A stretch of 64,000 nucleotides of DNA from an uncultured Bacteroidales bacterium (GTDB lineage Bacteria; Bacteroidota; Bacteroidia; Bacteroidales; UBA932). Numbering within the stretch: the stretch's first letter is position 1; the number at the start of each line of letters is the position of its first letter. The position numbers were made by a program, and so were the translations under genes. Location: NCBI GenBank assembly GCA_900545245.1, contig UQYV01000003.1, positions 1 to 64,000 of the forward strand, given 5' to 3'. This document shows positions 52,101 to 62,221 of the stretch, in pieces. The notes under the pieces are model-generated. The model made no database searches. It had not been told where the DNA came from and worked only from the letters and a program-made list of their open reading frames with translations.

Positions 52101-55100
52101 ATGAAACGACTTTCGCATATATTCCTGTCAATCATATTCCTGTTCGTACTTGCTCCGCTTTGTTTCGGTTCGGAACAGTCCGTTCTCCGCTCGTTCATAG
52201 ACCGTGTCTGTGGGGAGGGAATGTCGGGACGAATACTCATCGGCACGGACAGTTCCATTGAAAGCGATGGGCGTGATGTCTTTGTCATATCCTCGAGGGA
52301 TGGGAAACCGGAAATTGTCGGCAGCGGTGTCTCCGCGGCGACGGCGGGATTGGGATGGTATCTGAACCATTATGTTCATGTCAACATATCGTGGAACGGC
52401 CTCACCGCCGACCTCCGCGACACGGTTCTTCCTCTGCCGGAGATCCCGGAGCGCAGGGAATGCCGGGCGGAATGGCGTTACTACCTGAATTACTGCACCT
52501 ATTCATACACCTGCGCCTTCTGGACGGAGGAACGTTGGATGAAGGAAGTCGATTGGATGGCTCTGCACGGGATAAACATGCCGCTGATGGCGCTCGGAAC
52601 GGATGTCGTCTGGCGCAATGTGCTCCGTGACCTCGGCTGCGACGAGACTGAAATATCCTCTTTCATCGCCGGCCCGGGATTTCAGGCGTGGTGGATGATG
52701 GGCAACATCGAAGGCTGGGGCGGGCCGCTTCCGCAGGGGTGGTATGACCGTCAGGAAAGGCTCTGCCGGAGGGTTATCGCAAGGATGCGCTCACTCGGAA
52801 TGGAGCCTGTCCTGCCCGGCTACTGTGGGATGCTCCCGCGTTCTTTCATCGGAAAGTCAGGCTATGACGCCTCCGACACGGGACTTTGGGCGGCATTCCC
52901 TCGACCGGCATTTCTTCAGCCGTCATCGGACAAATTCGCCTCAGTTGCCGACCTCTACTATGAGGAGCAGGCGAAAATTATGGGGCGCTCGCGTTTCTAC
53001 AGCATGGATCCGTTCCATAAGGGAGGCAGCGTTGAGGGCACGGACATCCCCGAGGCCTATAGAACCATACTTGCCCGGCTGCGCCGTCACAATCCGGATG
53101 CGGTGTGGGTGCTTCAGGGCTGGAACGAGAATCCTCGACGTGAGGCTCTTGAAGCTCTCGGGCAAGGGGACTGCATTGTCTTTGACCTTTTTTCCGAGGC
53201 GAGGCCGAAATGGCGCGACGGCTATTGCGGGCATGACATGATCTGGTGCATGCTGCCTAATTTCGGAGGCCGCGTCGGCCTGCACGGACGCCTGTCCAAG
53301 TTGCTGAACGGCTGGTTCGATGCGGTCGAGGCCTTCCCGGAGACTATGGTCGGCATCGGCGCGGCTCCCGAGGGAATAGAGACCAATCCGGTTCTTTATG
53401 ACCTGCTGTTTGAACTCCCGTGGAGAACGGGGCAGCGGCCGGCAACTCGGCCAACTTCCGCGGAGAACGTGGCGACGAACGGCAACTCTGACTGTGGCAG
53501 GGACAGGAGCTGCCGCGAATGGCTTGACGGCTATGTCCTTGCCCGCTACGGAACATCCGACCCGTCCCTCATCCGTGCATGGCACAAGATTGCCGCCTCT
53601 GCGCTGGACTGCCCAACGGATCAGGAAGGCACAAGCGAGCCGATAGTCTGCGCACGTCCGGGCTGGGGACTGAAGTCCGTCTCCAAGTGGAGCACTGCGG
53701 AGATTTACTATGATGTGGCGGAACTCCGCGACGCCGCAGGCCTGTTTCTTGACGCGAAGACTCAGCTCTCCGGCAATGCCAACTATCGTCACGATCTGAT
53801 TGACCTTGTGCGTCAGACTCTTACGGACTCCACGCTCTTTCTGCTGCGGAATGTCGAGGCAGCGTATAAATCCGGAGACACGGCTGCGTTCCGCTCAGGC
53901 TACAAGGCGTTCCTCGGAATGATTGATGACATTGACGCGCTTCTTTCCACCGACCCGTTCTTTCATCTTGACCGTTGGCTGGACTCGGCGGAGGAAGTCT
54001 GCGGCGAGATTACGGGTGCGACTGATGCTGACAGGGCGCTGATGGAACGTAACGCGAGGACGCTCATCACGGTCTGGGGTGACCGCCCCTCTGCCCGCAG
54101 ACTGCACGACTATTCCAACCGCGAGTGGGGAGGGATGCTTTCCTCCTTCTATCTTCCGCGCTGGAAACGCTTCTTTGAGACTGTGGAACGCGGCGAGGCG
54201 CTTCCTGACGACGACGGCTGGTATGAAATAGAAAGTGAGTGGATTCTCCGGCGTGAGCGATATGCTCTGTCGGATGAACCGGCGCTTGACTGTGCCGAAA
54301 GGCTGTTTCGGAAATATTTTGGAGGCTGCTTTGAACTTACCGCATCATCCGATGTTACAGCGCTTTCCGATGAGGCGGGTGATTATGTCGCCTATCTGAA
54401 GGAGTTTCTGGCAGGAACGGAGAAGCCGTCGGCCGACGCGATTAAAGAAAGCCGGATTGTCCTTGACATAGACGGCGGCCTTGAGTGCGGGCCGGAGGGC
54501 TTCGAGTTCGCTGTCCGTCCCGGAGAACTTCGCATAACCGGGCGCGACCGTGCCGGGGTGTTCTACGGCATCCAGCACCTTCTGCGCCAGCTTCCGCCGT
54601 CGGTATATGCCAAACAAGGGCTTTCCGAACCGGTACAGTTGCCGCTTGGAGTCAGTCTTGATGCCCCGGAGAGTACCTACAGGGGGCTGATGATTGACGT
54701 GGCGAGGGCTTTCGTGGATGCCGAGGGACTGAAACGACAGATAGACCTTATGGGAATGCACAACCTCAATGTCCTGCACTTGCACCTTACTGACAACGAG
54801 GGCTGGAGGCTCGAAATCAAGTCGCATCCCGAGCTTGCCGAGGTAGGCGGATTCCGCGGCGGCGACTCTCCCGTGGGGGCGCAGTACGGTCTTTGGGACA
54901 GACGCTACGGAGGCTGCTACACTCAGGAGCAGATGCGCGAAATCATAGCCTACGCTAAGTTCCGCAACATCACCATAATCCCCGAGATAGATCTCCCCGG
55001 ACACAGTCAGGCCATCGCCCGCGTGCTTCCGGAAATTCTCTGCGACTATGCTCCAGACACCGTCCGGACGGCTGGCTATGACACGCGCGGGGTCTGGTGC

Positions 55101-56405
55101 GTCTCCCGAGAGGAAAACTACCGTCTTTTGGACGACATAATCTCGGAAGTCGCGGCTCTCTTTCCGTCGGAGTACATCCACATCGGCGGCGACGAGGTCG
55201 GGATGAAGGGCTGGCTGTCATGCCCTCACTGCTCCGCTCTCATGAGGGAGAGGGAATTCACCGACCCGAAGCAGCTTGAGGACCTGTTCATGAAGCGGGT
55301 CACCGACATCGTAAAGGCCAAGGGCAAGACACCGGTAGCGTGGTGGGACAAGGATGTGATTACCGATACATTCACCAAGGAAAGCCTCGTTTGTGCATGG
55401 CAGGACATCCCTGCCTGCCGCAACGCCATGGCTAAGGGCTACAGGACAGTCTTCATGTCGGCGTGGCATCTCTACTTCGACATGAAGCAGGGCCCGCACG
55501 ACCCGGGGCAGGACTGGGGCGGCATAATCGACTGGCACAGGGTCTATGACCTCGATCTCGGACGGCTCGGAGTGACTGACGCGGAAAAATCTGTTGTCAT
55601 CGGCTACGAAGGAGCGTTCTGGGCGGAGACCCATCTCCAGAACGCTCCGGAATCCCCGGACTACCTCGATTTCATGCTCTGGCCCCGCGCCGCTGCGCTC
55701 GGAGCAATGTCCTGGGGCAAGAAACTTTCGGGTGAGGAGTTCGCGGAATATATGAGGACACGACACTATCCGAGGCTATCTGCAATGGGCGTCGCGTTCC
55801 GTCTTCCGGAGCCTTCAGTGACATGGGAAAATGGTCTTCTCTCCGCTTCTGCGGAAGATGGGGAGACAATTCTCTGCATAAAGAACGGAGGCAGTCCGAA
55901 GGCTTATTATAGGCCGTTCAAGACCGCGCATCCCGAGAGTTACTCCTTTGTCGCCCGTTTCGGAAGCGGCTGCAGCGTCCCGGTCAAGGCACGGCAGTGC
56001 TGCGACACCATAGCCCCGGCATTCCGACTCAGTTCATCCCTGCCCGAAGACGGCTGGAAACCATTCTCCGGAGTCGAGGCATACAGGGACAAGGCTCATT
56101 TCTCCTCCACGCCGCACGATGGTGACTGGATTCGGATTGACTTCTCCAATCCGGTAAAGTGCCGTGAAATCGCCCTCAAGACCGGCGAAGCTCATTTCGC
56201 CAGCGGTGGCTTCCCTTACGGACGGGTCGAAGTCTCATACGATGGAAAGCATTTCCACAGAGTCGGCGAACTCATCGACGGCGGCGCCTCCATATTCCCG
56301 AAACGTCCCGTCCGCTCCGTGAGACTCGTGTGCACTTTCACCGGCAACGGACGCGACCTGACGATACTCCAGCCCATAAGGGTATATCCCGTTTTGACGG
56401 AATAA
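52101..56405 (+). CDS. GH89-GH20 fusion; GH89 acid/base position is Lys
   Basis: A 1434-residue exported fusion. After a signal peptide (to about FGS, residue 24), residues about 25-740 are GH89-like: a small N-terminal domain, YLNYCTYSYTCAFWTEERW, IEGWGGPLPQGW, and the nucleophile E424 in PEGIETN. The residue matching the catalytic acid/base (E316 in human NAGLU) is K307, in DPFHKGG; its codon AAG differs from GAG by one base. Residues about 745-1260 are a complete GH20 beta-hexosaminidase: a GH20b domain, RGLMIDVARAF, HLHLTDNEGW, and the catalytic pair D1031-E1032 in IGGDEVG. A C-terminal F5/8-like beta domain ends the protein. GH20 should be active; GH89 may be inactive or altered. Fifth hydrolase gene of the locus. 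Confidence 0.92.
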   Translation: MKRLSHIFLSIIFLFVLAPLCFGSEQSVLRSFIDRVCGEGMSGRILIGTDSSIESDGRDVFVISSRDGKPEIVGSGVSAATAGLGWYLNHYVHVNISWNGLTADLRDTVLPLPEIPERRECRAEWRYYLNYCTYSYTCAFWTEERWMKEVDWMALHGINMPLMALGTDVVWRNVLRDLGCDETEISSFIAGPGFQAWWMMGNIEGWGGPLPQGWYDRQERLCRRVIARMRSLGMEPVLPGYCGMLPRSFIGKSGYDASDTGLWAAFPRPAFLQPSSDKFASVADLYYEEQAKIMGRSRFYSMDPFHKGGSVEGTDIPEAYRTILARLRRHNPDAVWVLQGWNENPRREALEALGQGDCIVFDLFSEARPKWRDGYCGHDMIWCMLPNFGGRVGLHGRLSKLLNGWFDAVEAFPETMVGIGAAPEGIETNPVLYDLLFELPWRTGQRPATRPTSAENVATNGNSDCGRDRSCREWLDGYVLARYGTSDPSLIRAWHKIAASALDCPTDQEGTSEPIVCARPGWGLKSVSKWSTAEIYYDVAELRDAAGLFLDAKTQLSGNANYRHDLIDLVRQTLTDSTLFLLRNVEAAYKSGDTAAFRSGYKAFLGMIDDIDALLSTDPFFHLDRWLDSAEEVCGEITGATDADRALMERNARTLITVWGDRPSARRLHDYSNREWGGMLSSFYLPRWKRFFETVERGEALPDDDGWYEIESEWILRRERYALSDEPALDCAERLFRKYFGGCFELTASSDVTALSDEAGDYVAYLKEFLAGTEKPSADAIKESRIVLDIDGGLECGPEGFEFAVRPGELRITGRDRAGVFYGIQHLLRQLPPSVYAKQGLSEPVQLPLGVSLDAPESTYRGLMIDVARAFVDAEGLKRQIDLMGMHNLNVLHLHLTDNEGWRLEIKSHPELAEVGGFRGGDSPVGAQYGLWDRRYGGCYTQEQMREIIAYAKFRNITIIPEIDLPGHSQAIARVLPEILCDYAPDTVRTAGYDTRGVWCVSREENYRLLDDIISEVAALFPSEYIHIGGDEVGMKGWLSCPHCSALMREREFTDPKQLEDLFMKRVTDIVKAKGKTPVAWWDKDVITDTFTKESLVCAWQDIPACRNAMAKGYRTVFMSAWHLYFDMKQGPHDPGQDWGGIIDWHRVYDLDLGRLGVTDAEKSVVIGYEGAFWAETHLQNAPESPDYLDFMLWPRAAALGAMSWGKKLSGEEFAEYMRTRHYPRLSAMGVAFRLPEPSVTWENGLLSASAEDGETILCIKNGGSPKAYYRPFKTAHPESYSFVARFGSGCSVPVKARQCCDTIAPAFRLSSSLPEDGWKPFSGVEAYRDKAHFSSTPHDGDWIRIDFSNPVKCREIALKTGEAHFASGGFPYGRVEVSYDGKHFHRVGELIDGGASIFPKRPVRSVRLVCTFTGNGRDLTILQPIRVYPVLTE

Positions 56406-56476
56406 TGAAATATATGTTCCCGAATAATTCTGGATATTGATAATATGTAAATGTATATAGATAAGACGATTCTATC

Positions 56477-57442
56477 ATGAAGCACAATTTTTTAAAAGCG
56501 ACTGCGGTTCTTGCAGCGACGACTTTTTCTGTGATTTCCTGCGGGCCGAAGCAGACGGAGTGGAGCGGGTGGACAAACCCGGTGATTGAGGGACGCTATG
56601 CCGACCCGGAGGGCGTGATGTACGGTGACGAGCTGTGGATATACCCTACGACTTCGGGGGCTGCGGCCGACCATAAATATTACCATTTCGACGCATTCTC
56701 GTCGAAGGACCTCAAGACTTGGGTGAAGCACGAGGACGTGATTACGGAAAATGAGGTGTCGTGGCTCCGCAAGTGCTTCTGGGCTCCGGCCGCCCTCACG
56801 AAGGACGGAAAATACTACATCTTCTTCTCCTGCAACGATATATATGAGGGAGACTACGGCGGAATAGGAGTCGCAGTTGCTGACAATCCCGCCGGCCCGT
56901 TCCATGACCTGCTCGGCAAGCCTTTAGTCGGCGAAATCGTGAACAAGGCGCAGCCGATTGACCAGTTCGTCTTTCAGGACCCTGCCACGGGCGACTGGCT
57001 GATGTGCTACGGAGGCTGGGGACGCTGCAACATCGTGCGCCTTTCTGACGACTTCACCCGTCTCCTGCCTTTCGCCGACGGGGAAACCTACAAGGAAATC
57101 ACCCCGGAGGGCTATGTCGAGGGACCGTTCATGCTCTGCCGTGACGGCAAGTACTATTTCATGTGGAGCGAGGGCGGCTACTGGACTGACGACTATTGCG
57201 TTGCCTACGCCGTCGCCGACACTCCATTCGGCCCGTTCGAGCGCAAGGCGACCATCCTGAAGAGCGACTATGTCCACGGCACCGGTCCCGGGCACCACAG
57301 CGTCGTGAAGCACGGTGACGACTACTACATCATCTACCACCGCCACCCGATCGGCTACAGCGACGGCAGCGACCGTGTCGTGTGCATCGACAAACTTGAA
57401 TTTGATGAAAATGGCGACATTTTGCCTGTTAAAATGTCATAA
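56477..57442 (+). CDS. GH43 family glycosidase lipoprotein
   Basis: A 321-residue lipoprotein (SVISC, Cys22) with a five-bladed propeller of family GH43. The three acidic active-site residues fit: base D43 in RYADPEG, pKa-modulating D162 in QPIDQFVF, and general acid E215 in YVEGPFM. The C-terminal GTGPGHHSVVKHGDDYYIIYH segment is typical of the family. Such inverting enzymes usually remove alpha-L-arabinofuranose, beta-xylose or beta-galactose side groups. There is no extra binding domain, and the length is that of the catalytic domain alone. It lies 72 bases after the GH89-GH20 gene and is followed by a 132-base AT-rich gap in which I see no clear promoter. Confidence 0.92.
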   Translation: MKHNFLKATAVLAATTFSVISCGPKQTEWSGWTNPVIEGRYADPEGVMYGDELWIYPTTSGAAADHKYYHFDAFSSKDLKTWVKHEDVITENEVSWLRKCFWAPAALTKDGKYYIFFSCNDIYEGDYGGIGVAVADNPAGPFHDLLGKPLVGEIVNKAQPIDQFVFQDPATGDWLMCYGGWGRCNIVRLSDDFTRLLPFADGETYKEITPEGYVEGPFMLCRDGKYYFMWSEGGYWTDDYCVAYAVADTPFGPFERKATILKSDYVHGTGPGHHSVVKHGDDYYIIYHRHPIGYSDGSDRVVCIDKLEFDENGDILPVKMS

Positions 57443-57574
57443 TGTTTTGAGCGTCTTTTTGGCCATATTTTCCCATTTTGTTCGTCATTTAGCACCACTA
57501 AACTCATCACAAAACAGAAAAATCTGACTCAAAAATACATCTCAAAACTTCCAGTATCCCCATACACAAATAGA

Positions 57575-59167
57575 ATGAAAATGATGACAAAAATACATAT
57601 CTTGCTGACCTTTCTGATTTGCGGCTGCGCTCCGGCTCTCGCGCAGCCGCGTGCGGTGAGCGTCAATCCGTCGGAGAGGTTTCAGACCATAGACAATTTC
57701 ACCGCTTCGGACGCATGGAGCGGGGAATTTGTCGGGCGGTACTGGGGCGAGGCGGAGAAGTCACGCATCGCGCGCTGGCTTTTCAGCCGGGAGACGGACG
57801 AGGCGGGGAACCCGTGCGGAATCGGGCTGTCAATGTGGAGGGTGAACCTTGGCGGGGGCTCTTTGGAGCAGGAAAATCCTGACATATTGCCTTATCAGAG
57901 GCGTGCCGAGTCCTATCTCACGACGGACGGCAGCGGCTATGACTGGAGCAAGTGCCCTGGACAGCGGTGGTTTGTCTCAAAGGCTGCAGAACTCGGCTGC
58001 AACGACTTCCTGCTCTTTTCCAACACCCCTCCCGTGCAGTTTACCTTGAACGGCCGCGGTTGGGCGCCTACGACCGACTCCGCCAATCTACGTCCTGAAT
58101 GCTACACCGCGTTTGCGGGCTATCTCGCAGATGTAGCGGCGCACTATCTTGAGAACGGCTGGAAGGTCTCCTACATCAGCCCAATCAACGAGCCGAACGT
58201 GAGGTGGAACTCCCCGCGTCAGGAAGGCTCGTCGTGGCGGATTGACCAGATGTACCGCGTCTTTTCCGAACTTGACTCGGCTCTTACTGCCCGCGAGGGA
58301 CTTGGCGGGGTGAAGATAGCGGTGGGGGAGAGTGGCGACCTTAAATATTTCTACTCCACCTCCGACTATCTTCAGCAGGGTTTCGGCGGCTCTGACCTTG
58401 CCCCGGCCTTCCTCGTGCGGCATTTCTGGGACAGTTCCAGTCCTTATTACCTCGGAAATTTCAGTCATGTCCCGCGCATGATTGTCGGGCATGACTACTG
58501 GAGCGAGACCACAAACCGCCAGATGAGGGATGTGCGCCGTCGGGTCTATGATGTCTGCGCCGAGTACGGCATCGGCTTCCAACAATCGGAGTGGTGCCTG
58601 CTGCCGTCTTCGATTATCAAGATTAAGGACGGTATGACCCATGAGGACTATGCCTGCGGCGACATTGACGTGGCTCTTCTGATGGGAAGGCTGATACACA
58701 GCGACATGACTGTGGCGAACGCTGCTGCGTGGGGCTACTGGAAGGCTATGGAGGTTAAGGGCGACCATGCCCTGATTGCTCTCTGGCCGGAGGACGGCGA
58801 CCTTCACAATGGCGGGCGCGCCACGGCGAACAAGCTGCTCTGGGCGCTGGGCAACTACAGCTTCTTCATCCGCCCGGGCTATGTCCGCATAGCGTGTGGC
58901 GGTGCAGATGACCTGGGCGGGCTCGCCGTGTCCGCATATATGTCCCCGGAGGGCGACAGGCTCGTGCTTGTCGGCGTGAACTCCGGCTTTCGGGACGAGG
59001 ACATATCCCTCAGGCTTCCGCCCGTTGTCCGAAGGAAAGTCTCTGCGGTGAAGGTCTTCCGCACGGATTCCCGCACCGACTTCTCCATCGTCGGCTCTTC
59101 GGAGCGCGTGCCGTCGTCCATAACTGCAAGGCAGCGTTCAATTACAACGATAGTCATTGACTTATAA
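57575..59167 (+). CDS. GH30 family glycoside hydrolase
   Basis: A 530-residue exported enzyme of family GH30 (clan A). The signal region has both a possible lipobox (LICGC) and a signal-peptidase I site (ALAQP). The TIM barrel opens with RFQTIDNFTASDAWSGEF; the acid/base is E206 in SPINEPNV and the nucleophile E339 in QQSEWCL. A C-terminal beta-sandwich (from about LGNYSFFIRPGYVRI) is normal for GH30. Family members cleave beta-1,6-galactan, beta-1,6-glucan, xylan or glucosylceramide-type beta-linkages with retention. The INF/TASDAW start resembles the endo-beta-1,6-galactanase-like group, but I do not assign it. It follows GH43 in the same direction. Confidence 0.9.
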   Translation: MKMMTKIHILLTFLICGCAPALAQPRAVSVNPSERFQTIDNFTASDAWSGEFVGRYWGEAEKSRIARWLFSRETDEAGNPCGIGLSMWRVNLGGGSLEQENPDILPYQRRAESYLTTDGSGYDWSKCPGQRWFVSKAAELGCNDFLLFSNTPPVQFTLNGRGWAPTTDSANLRPECYTAFAGYLADVAAHYLENGWKVSYISPINEPNVRWNSPRQEGSSWRIDQMYRVFSELDSALTAREGLGGVKIAVGESGDLKYFYSTSDYLQQGFGGSDLAPAFLVRHFWDSSSPYYLGNFSHVPRMIVGHDYWSETTNRQMRDVRRRVYDVCAEYGIGFQQSEWCLLPSSIIKIKDGMTHEDYACGDIDVALLMGRLIHSDMTVANAAAWGYWKAMEVKGDHALIALWPEDGDLHNGGRATANKLLWALGNYSFFIRPGYVRIACGGADDLGGLAVSAYMSPEGDRLVLVGVNSGFRDEDISLRLPPVVRRKVSAVKVFRTDSRTDFSIVGSSERVPSSITARQRSITTIVIDL

Positions 59168-59208
59168 TACATCCCAGTAAAACAATATCCCCGGAAAATC
59201 ATATTTCG

Positions 59209-61956
59209 ATGAAAAAATATATCCTCACTCTCGCTTCAATTCTTTTTTCGCTCATTTTCGAAGTTTCGCTCTCCGCACAGGAATTTTTCCGCATCGCGGC
59301 ACACGACTCTTCGGAGGATTCAAAGAAGTCTGCGGACGTCGTCTGCACCGGAGAACACGACGAACTCACGATTCAGAAGATTCTGGACGGTTTTGACGGC
59401 ACGATGACCCGGGGATGCCACATCCTTTTCTACGACGGGAACTACAATATCGACGGGTTTTACACCGACCCGCGTTTCCCGATGCCGACCGCGCTCAGGG
59501 TCCGCAAGACTGCGGGTGTGGTGCTGCGCGGAATCGACGAGAGCAGCCTGCGCAAGAATTCCGGCGTGCTCTTCAACGTGCGTCCACGGGCTTACGAGGG
59601 AATTGCCCCGTCTGTTCAAATGAATGTGATTGCGTGCTCGAATGACAATATGTATAACACGAATCACTTGACAATAAGGAACTTGTCTATAATACTTCCG
59701 GATATAAACCATAAGGTGATATGCATCAACACCTTCTATGCGGGAGCGGCGATACTGGAGAACATACGCCTGTCCTCAATCGGCTGCGGCCCCGGAAAGA
59801 TGCCGGTGGAGGGTTCCGTGGGCGTGCGCGGGTCGAACATAAACCCTAACGGCGTTGGGCATCACTGGAACGATGTTCTCGCTGACGGGTTTTATGAGGC
59901 GTTTCAGATTGGCGGCGAACATCTCGTGGCAACGAACCTTCTGGGCTACAGGAGCTATTACGGCTATACTTTCGGGAACTATGACGTGGTGGAGCAGTCG
60001 AAGGCCTCCGGCTGGTACGGAGTGTGGGAGCACCCGATTACACTGATAAACTGCAGCGAGGAAGGCTGCGCGTCGCTTCCACTGTTCAATGTCTGCGGCG
60101 GTTCCCGCAGGCCGCATTCTCGTGGTTATCAGGTGGTTGACCTCATCTCGCACACGGTCGAGTTCAGAGAGAAGGAGAACCCTACTCTCGCCCCTGTGCT
60201 TCCGGCCCGGGAGACTGTTCCGGGTTCATGGTGCGGAAACATCACTTTCTGCGGGAACAAGTTTGCCGAGAGTATGGAGAACGCAGTTGATGTGCCGTTC
60301 TGGGAAAAGGGCTCGGGGGAGCGCTTCTTCACGCGCAACTCCGCGCATTCCCTTTCGGGGACTTCCGCGGAGAGGGAGAGCTACCTGCCTATGTATATGC
60401 AGCAGTACTACGACACCGACCTCGAAAAGCTCCTGATTTATAACGGTTCCGACTGGGTGGATACTATGGGCAATGCAGCGGAGCCTCTGAAGCCCTCGTT
60501 TGACCGTGCGCTCATCCCGCAGCCGGTGTTCGATGCCGAGCCGGGCTATGTGGAACTCTACTGGAAGGCTTGGGAGCAGGCTTATGCTCATGTCAAGTGG
60601 CAGAAGGGGCTCGTGCAGCCGCTCTATATGGACGAGGGGCTCTGGGACGACACCATCTGGATCTGGGACTCGGAGTTCATGGTGATGTTCTGCAAGTATG
60701 CCCCGAAACTTTTCCCGGGCATCCAGACGCTCGACAACTTCTATTACACTATGCTTGAAGACAGCGGCTCGTCCCTGCGCATCCAGCATCCTGACAACCC
60801 TCCTTTCTTCGCATGGGTGGAGAACGACTACTACAAGATAACCGGGGACAGGGATCACATCCGTGAACTGCTTCTCGACAAGAAGTTTCTCCAACGCTAC
60901 TGGGACCTTTTCCCGACTCTCTCTTCAGAGCGTAAGCTTCAGTTTGACCACTATCCCATAGCACTGAAGTACAAGGGTATAGGATATGAATGGAGCGGGA
61001 TTTCGAGCGGAATGGACAACACTCCGCGCACCCGTGCAGGCAAAGGGATGCTCTGGGTCGATGCCATCTCACAGCAGGCCCTTTCCGCGCTCTACATCTC
61101 GCGCCTTGCCAAGGTGGCTGGTGACGGAGCCACGGCCCGCGAGTTCGAGAAGAAATGGAAAGAGCTGCGGAGGATTGTGAACAAGTACTATTGGGACGAT
61201 TCAGACGGATGTTACTACGATATCGTGCCAGCACCTTCCGGCGAGACTGCTTCGGTGGCGGATGTCCAGGCATCCCCGTCCGCGTGGCGCACGACGGGCA
61301 TCTTGACTCCGGCGTCATTTTGGCCGATGCTCGCGGAAATCCCTTCGAAGGCTCAGGCAAGGCGCATGACCGAATTTGCCCTGCGTCCCGACAAACTCGG
61401 AGGAGAGGTCCCTTGGGTGACCGTCTCGCGTGACGACCCGGACTTCGACGCGAATGACGGATGGTACTGGCGCGGCTCTATGTGGCTCCCGACCGCCTAC
61501 ATGGGCATCAAGGCTCTTGAAAAGTACGACTTCATGGAGGCCGCCGACACAACTGCCGAGCAGGTTCTCTCGTGGATGCTCCGCACATGGCGCGACTATG
61601 AACCGCACACAATCTGGGAATGCTATTCCCCGACCGCACCTGCCCCGAGCAGCAACCACGGCAAGCGCGTCCGTCCCGACTTCTGCGGCTGGTCCGCCCT
61701 CGGTCCAATATCCCTCTTCATCGAGAACGTCCTCGGCTTCCACGACATCGACGCCTCCTCCCGCACCGTCCGCTGGGACATCCGTCACGACTGCCGCCAC
61801 GGCCTGAACAACCTCACTTTCGGCGACACGACCACCGACCTCCTCTACGACCCGGCAGCCTCCACCGTTACCATTCGCAGCAACAAGCCCTACTGCCTCA
61901 TCCTCAACGGCAAGTCCCACCGCATCCGAGCCGGAGTAACAACGATTTCTATCTGA
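59209..61956 (+). CDS. Beta-helix protein fused to (alpha/alpha)6-barrel hydrolase (GH63/MGH1-like)
   Basis: A 915-residue exported two-domain protein. After a signal peptide (to about LSAQ, residue 24), residues about 30-400 look like a pectate-lyase-type right-handed beta-helix, with VVLRGIDESSL, HLTIRNLSIIL, AAILENIRLSSIG and an RGSNINPN turn. Residues about 440-860 resemble GH63/GH37/mannosylglycerate-hydrolase (alpha/alpha)6 barrels: YMDEGLWDDTIWIWDSEFM, GMLWVDAISQQALSALYIS, WYWRGSMWLPTAYMGIKAL and HTIWECYSP with probable catalytic Asp and Glu. A small beta domain ends it. The substrate is unknown. It closes the locus: its stop overlaps the convergent toxin gene by 8 bases. Confidence 0.78.
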   Translation: MKKYILTLASILFSLIFEVSLSAQEFFRIAAHDSSEDSKKSADVVCTGEHDELTIQKILDGFDGTMTRGCHILFYDGNYNIDGFYTDPRFPMPTALRVRKTAGVVLRGIDESSLRKNSGVLFNVRPRAYEGIAPSVQMNVIACSNDNMYNTNHLTIRNLSIILPDINHKVICINTFYAGAAILENIRLSSIGCGPGKMPVEGSVGVRGSNINPNGVGHHWNDVLADGFYEAFQIGGEHLVATNLLGYRSYYGYTFGNYDVVEQSKASGWYGVWEHPITLINCSEEGCASLPLFNVCGGSRRPHSRGYQVVDLISHTVEFREKENPTLAPVLPARETVPGSWCGNITFCGNKFAESMENAVDVPFWEKGSGERFFTRNSAHSLSGTSAERESYLPMYMQQYYDTDLEKLLIYNGSDWVDTMGNAAEPLKPSFDRALIPQPVFDAEPGYVELYWKAWEQAYAHVKWQKGLVQPLYMDEGLWDDTIWIWDSEFMVMFCKYAPKLFPGIQTLDNFYYTMLEDSGSSLRIQHPDNPPFFAWVENDYYKITGDRDHIRELLLDKKFLQRYWDLFPTLSSERKLQFDHYPIALKYKGIGYEWSGISSGMDNTPRTRAGKGMLWVDAISQQALSALYISRLAKVAGDGATAREFEKKWKELRRIVNKYYWDDSDGCYYDIVPAPSGETASVADVQASPSAWRTTGILTPASFWPMLAEIPSKAQARRMTEFALRPDKLGGEVPWVTVSRDDPDFDANDGWYWRGSMWLPTAYMGIKALEKYDFMEAADTTAEQVLSWMLRTWRDYEPHTIWECYSPTAPAPSSNHGKRVRPDFCGWSALGPISLFIENVLGFHDIDASSRTVRWDIRHDCRHGLNNLTFGDTTTDLLYDPAASTVTIRSNKPYCLILNGKSHRIRAGVTTISI

Positions 61957-62221
61957 ACAATTCAGAATGAGACCCGAATCTTATTAACCTTATCAGGTTC
62001 TCATTTTCATCAATCCATATAAGCAGAGTGTCATTTTCGATGTGACACTCCATATATCCTTTATACTCACCGCTCAACATATGTGGTTTGTAGTGTTCAG
62101 GAAGGCTCTCTCCCTGCAACAATATATTTACGACATTGTACAGTTTCTTCAATGTCTCAGGTCTGCTTTTGAACCTTTTGATGTCTTTCTTGAATCTGCT
62201 TGATGCTACAATCTCTTTCAT
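61949..62221 (-). CDS. YafQ-family type II toxin (RelE superfamily mRNA interferase)
   Basis: A 90-residue toxin expected to cut mRNA at the ribosome. The catalytic set of YafQ is recognisable: H47, H60, D64, H85 and F89 correspond in spacing to H50, H63, D67, H87 and F91 of E. coli YafQ. The Trp after the Asp is Thr here. SRFKKDIKRFK at the start and YMECHIENDTLLIWI are family-typical. The ATG overlaps the antitoxin stop by 4 bases, the usual coupled order antitoxin-toxin. Its 3' end overlaps the convergent hydrolase gene at 61949-61956. Confidence 0.92.
   Translation of the reverse strand: MKEIVASSRFKKDIKRFKSRPETLKKLYNVVNILLQGESLPEHYKPHMLSGEYKGYMECHIENDTLLIWIDENENLIRLIRFGSHSELFR

Noticed and set aside
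57443..57574. Promoter before the GH30 gene
   Set aside because: The gap is AT-rich with TTTTG and TATTTTCC-like boxes, but both deviate from consensus and same-strand genes flank it.
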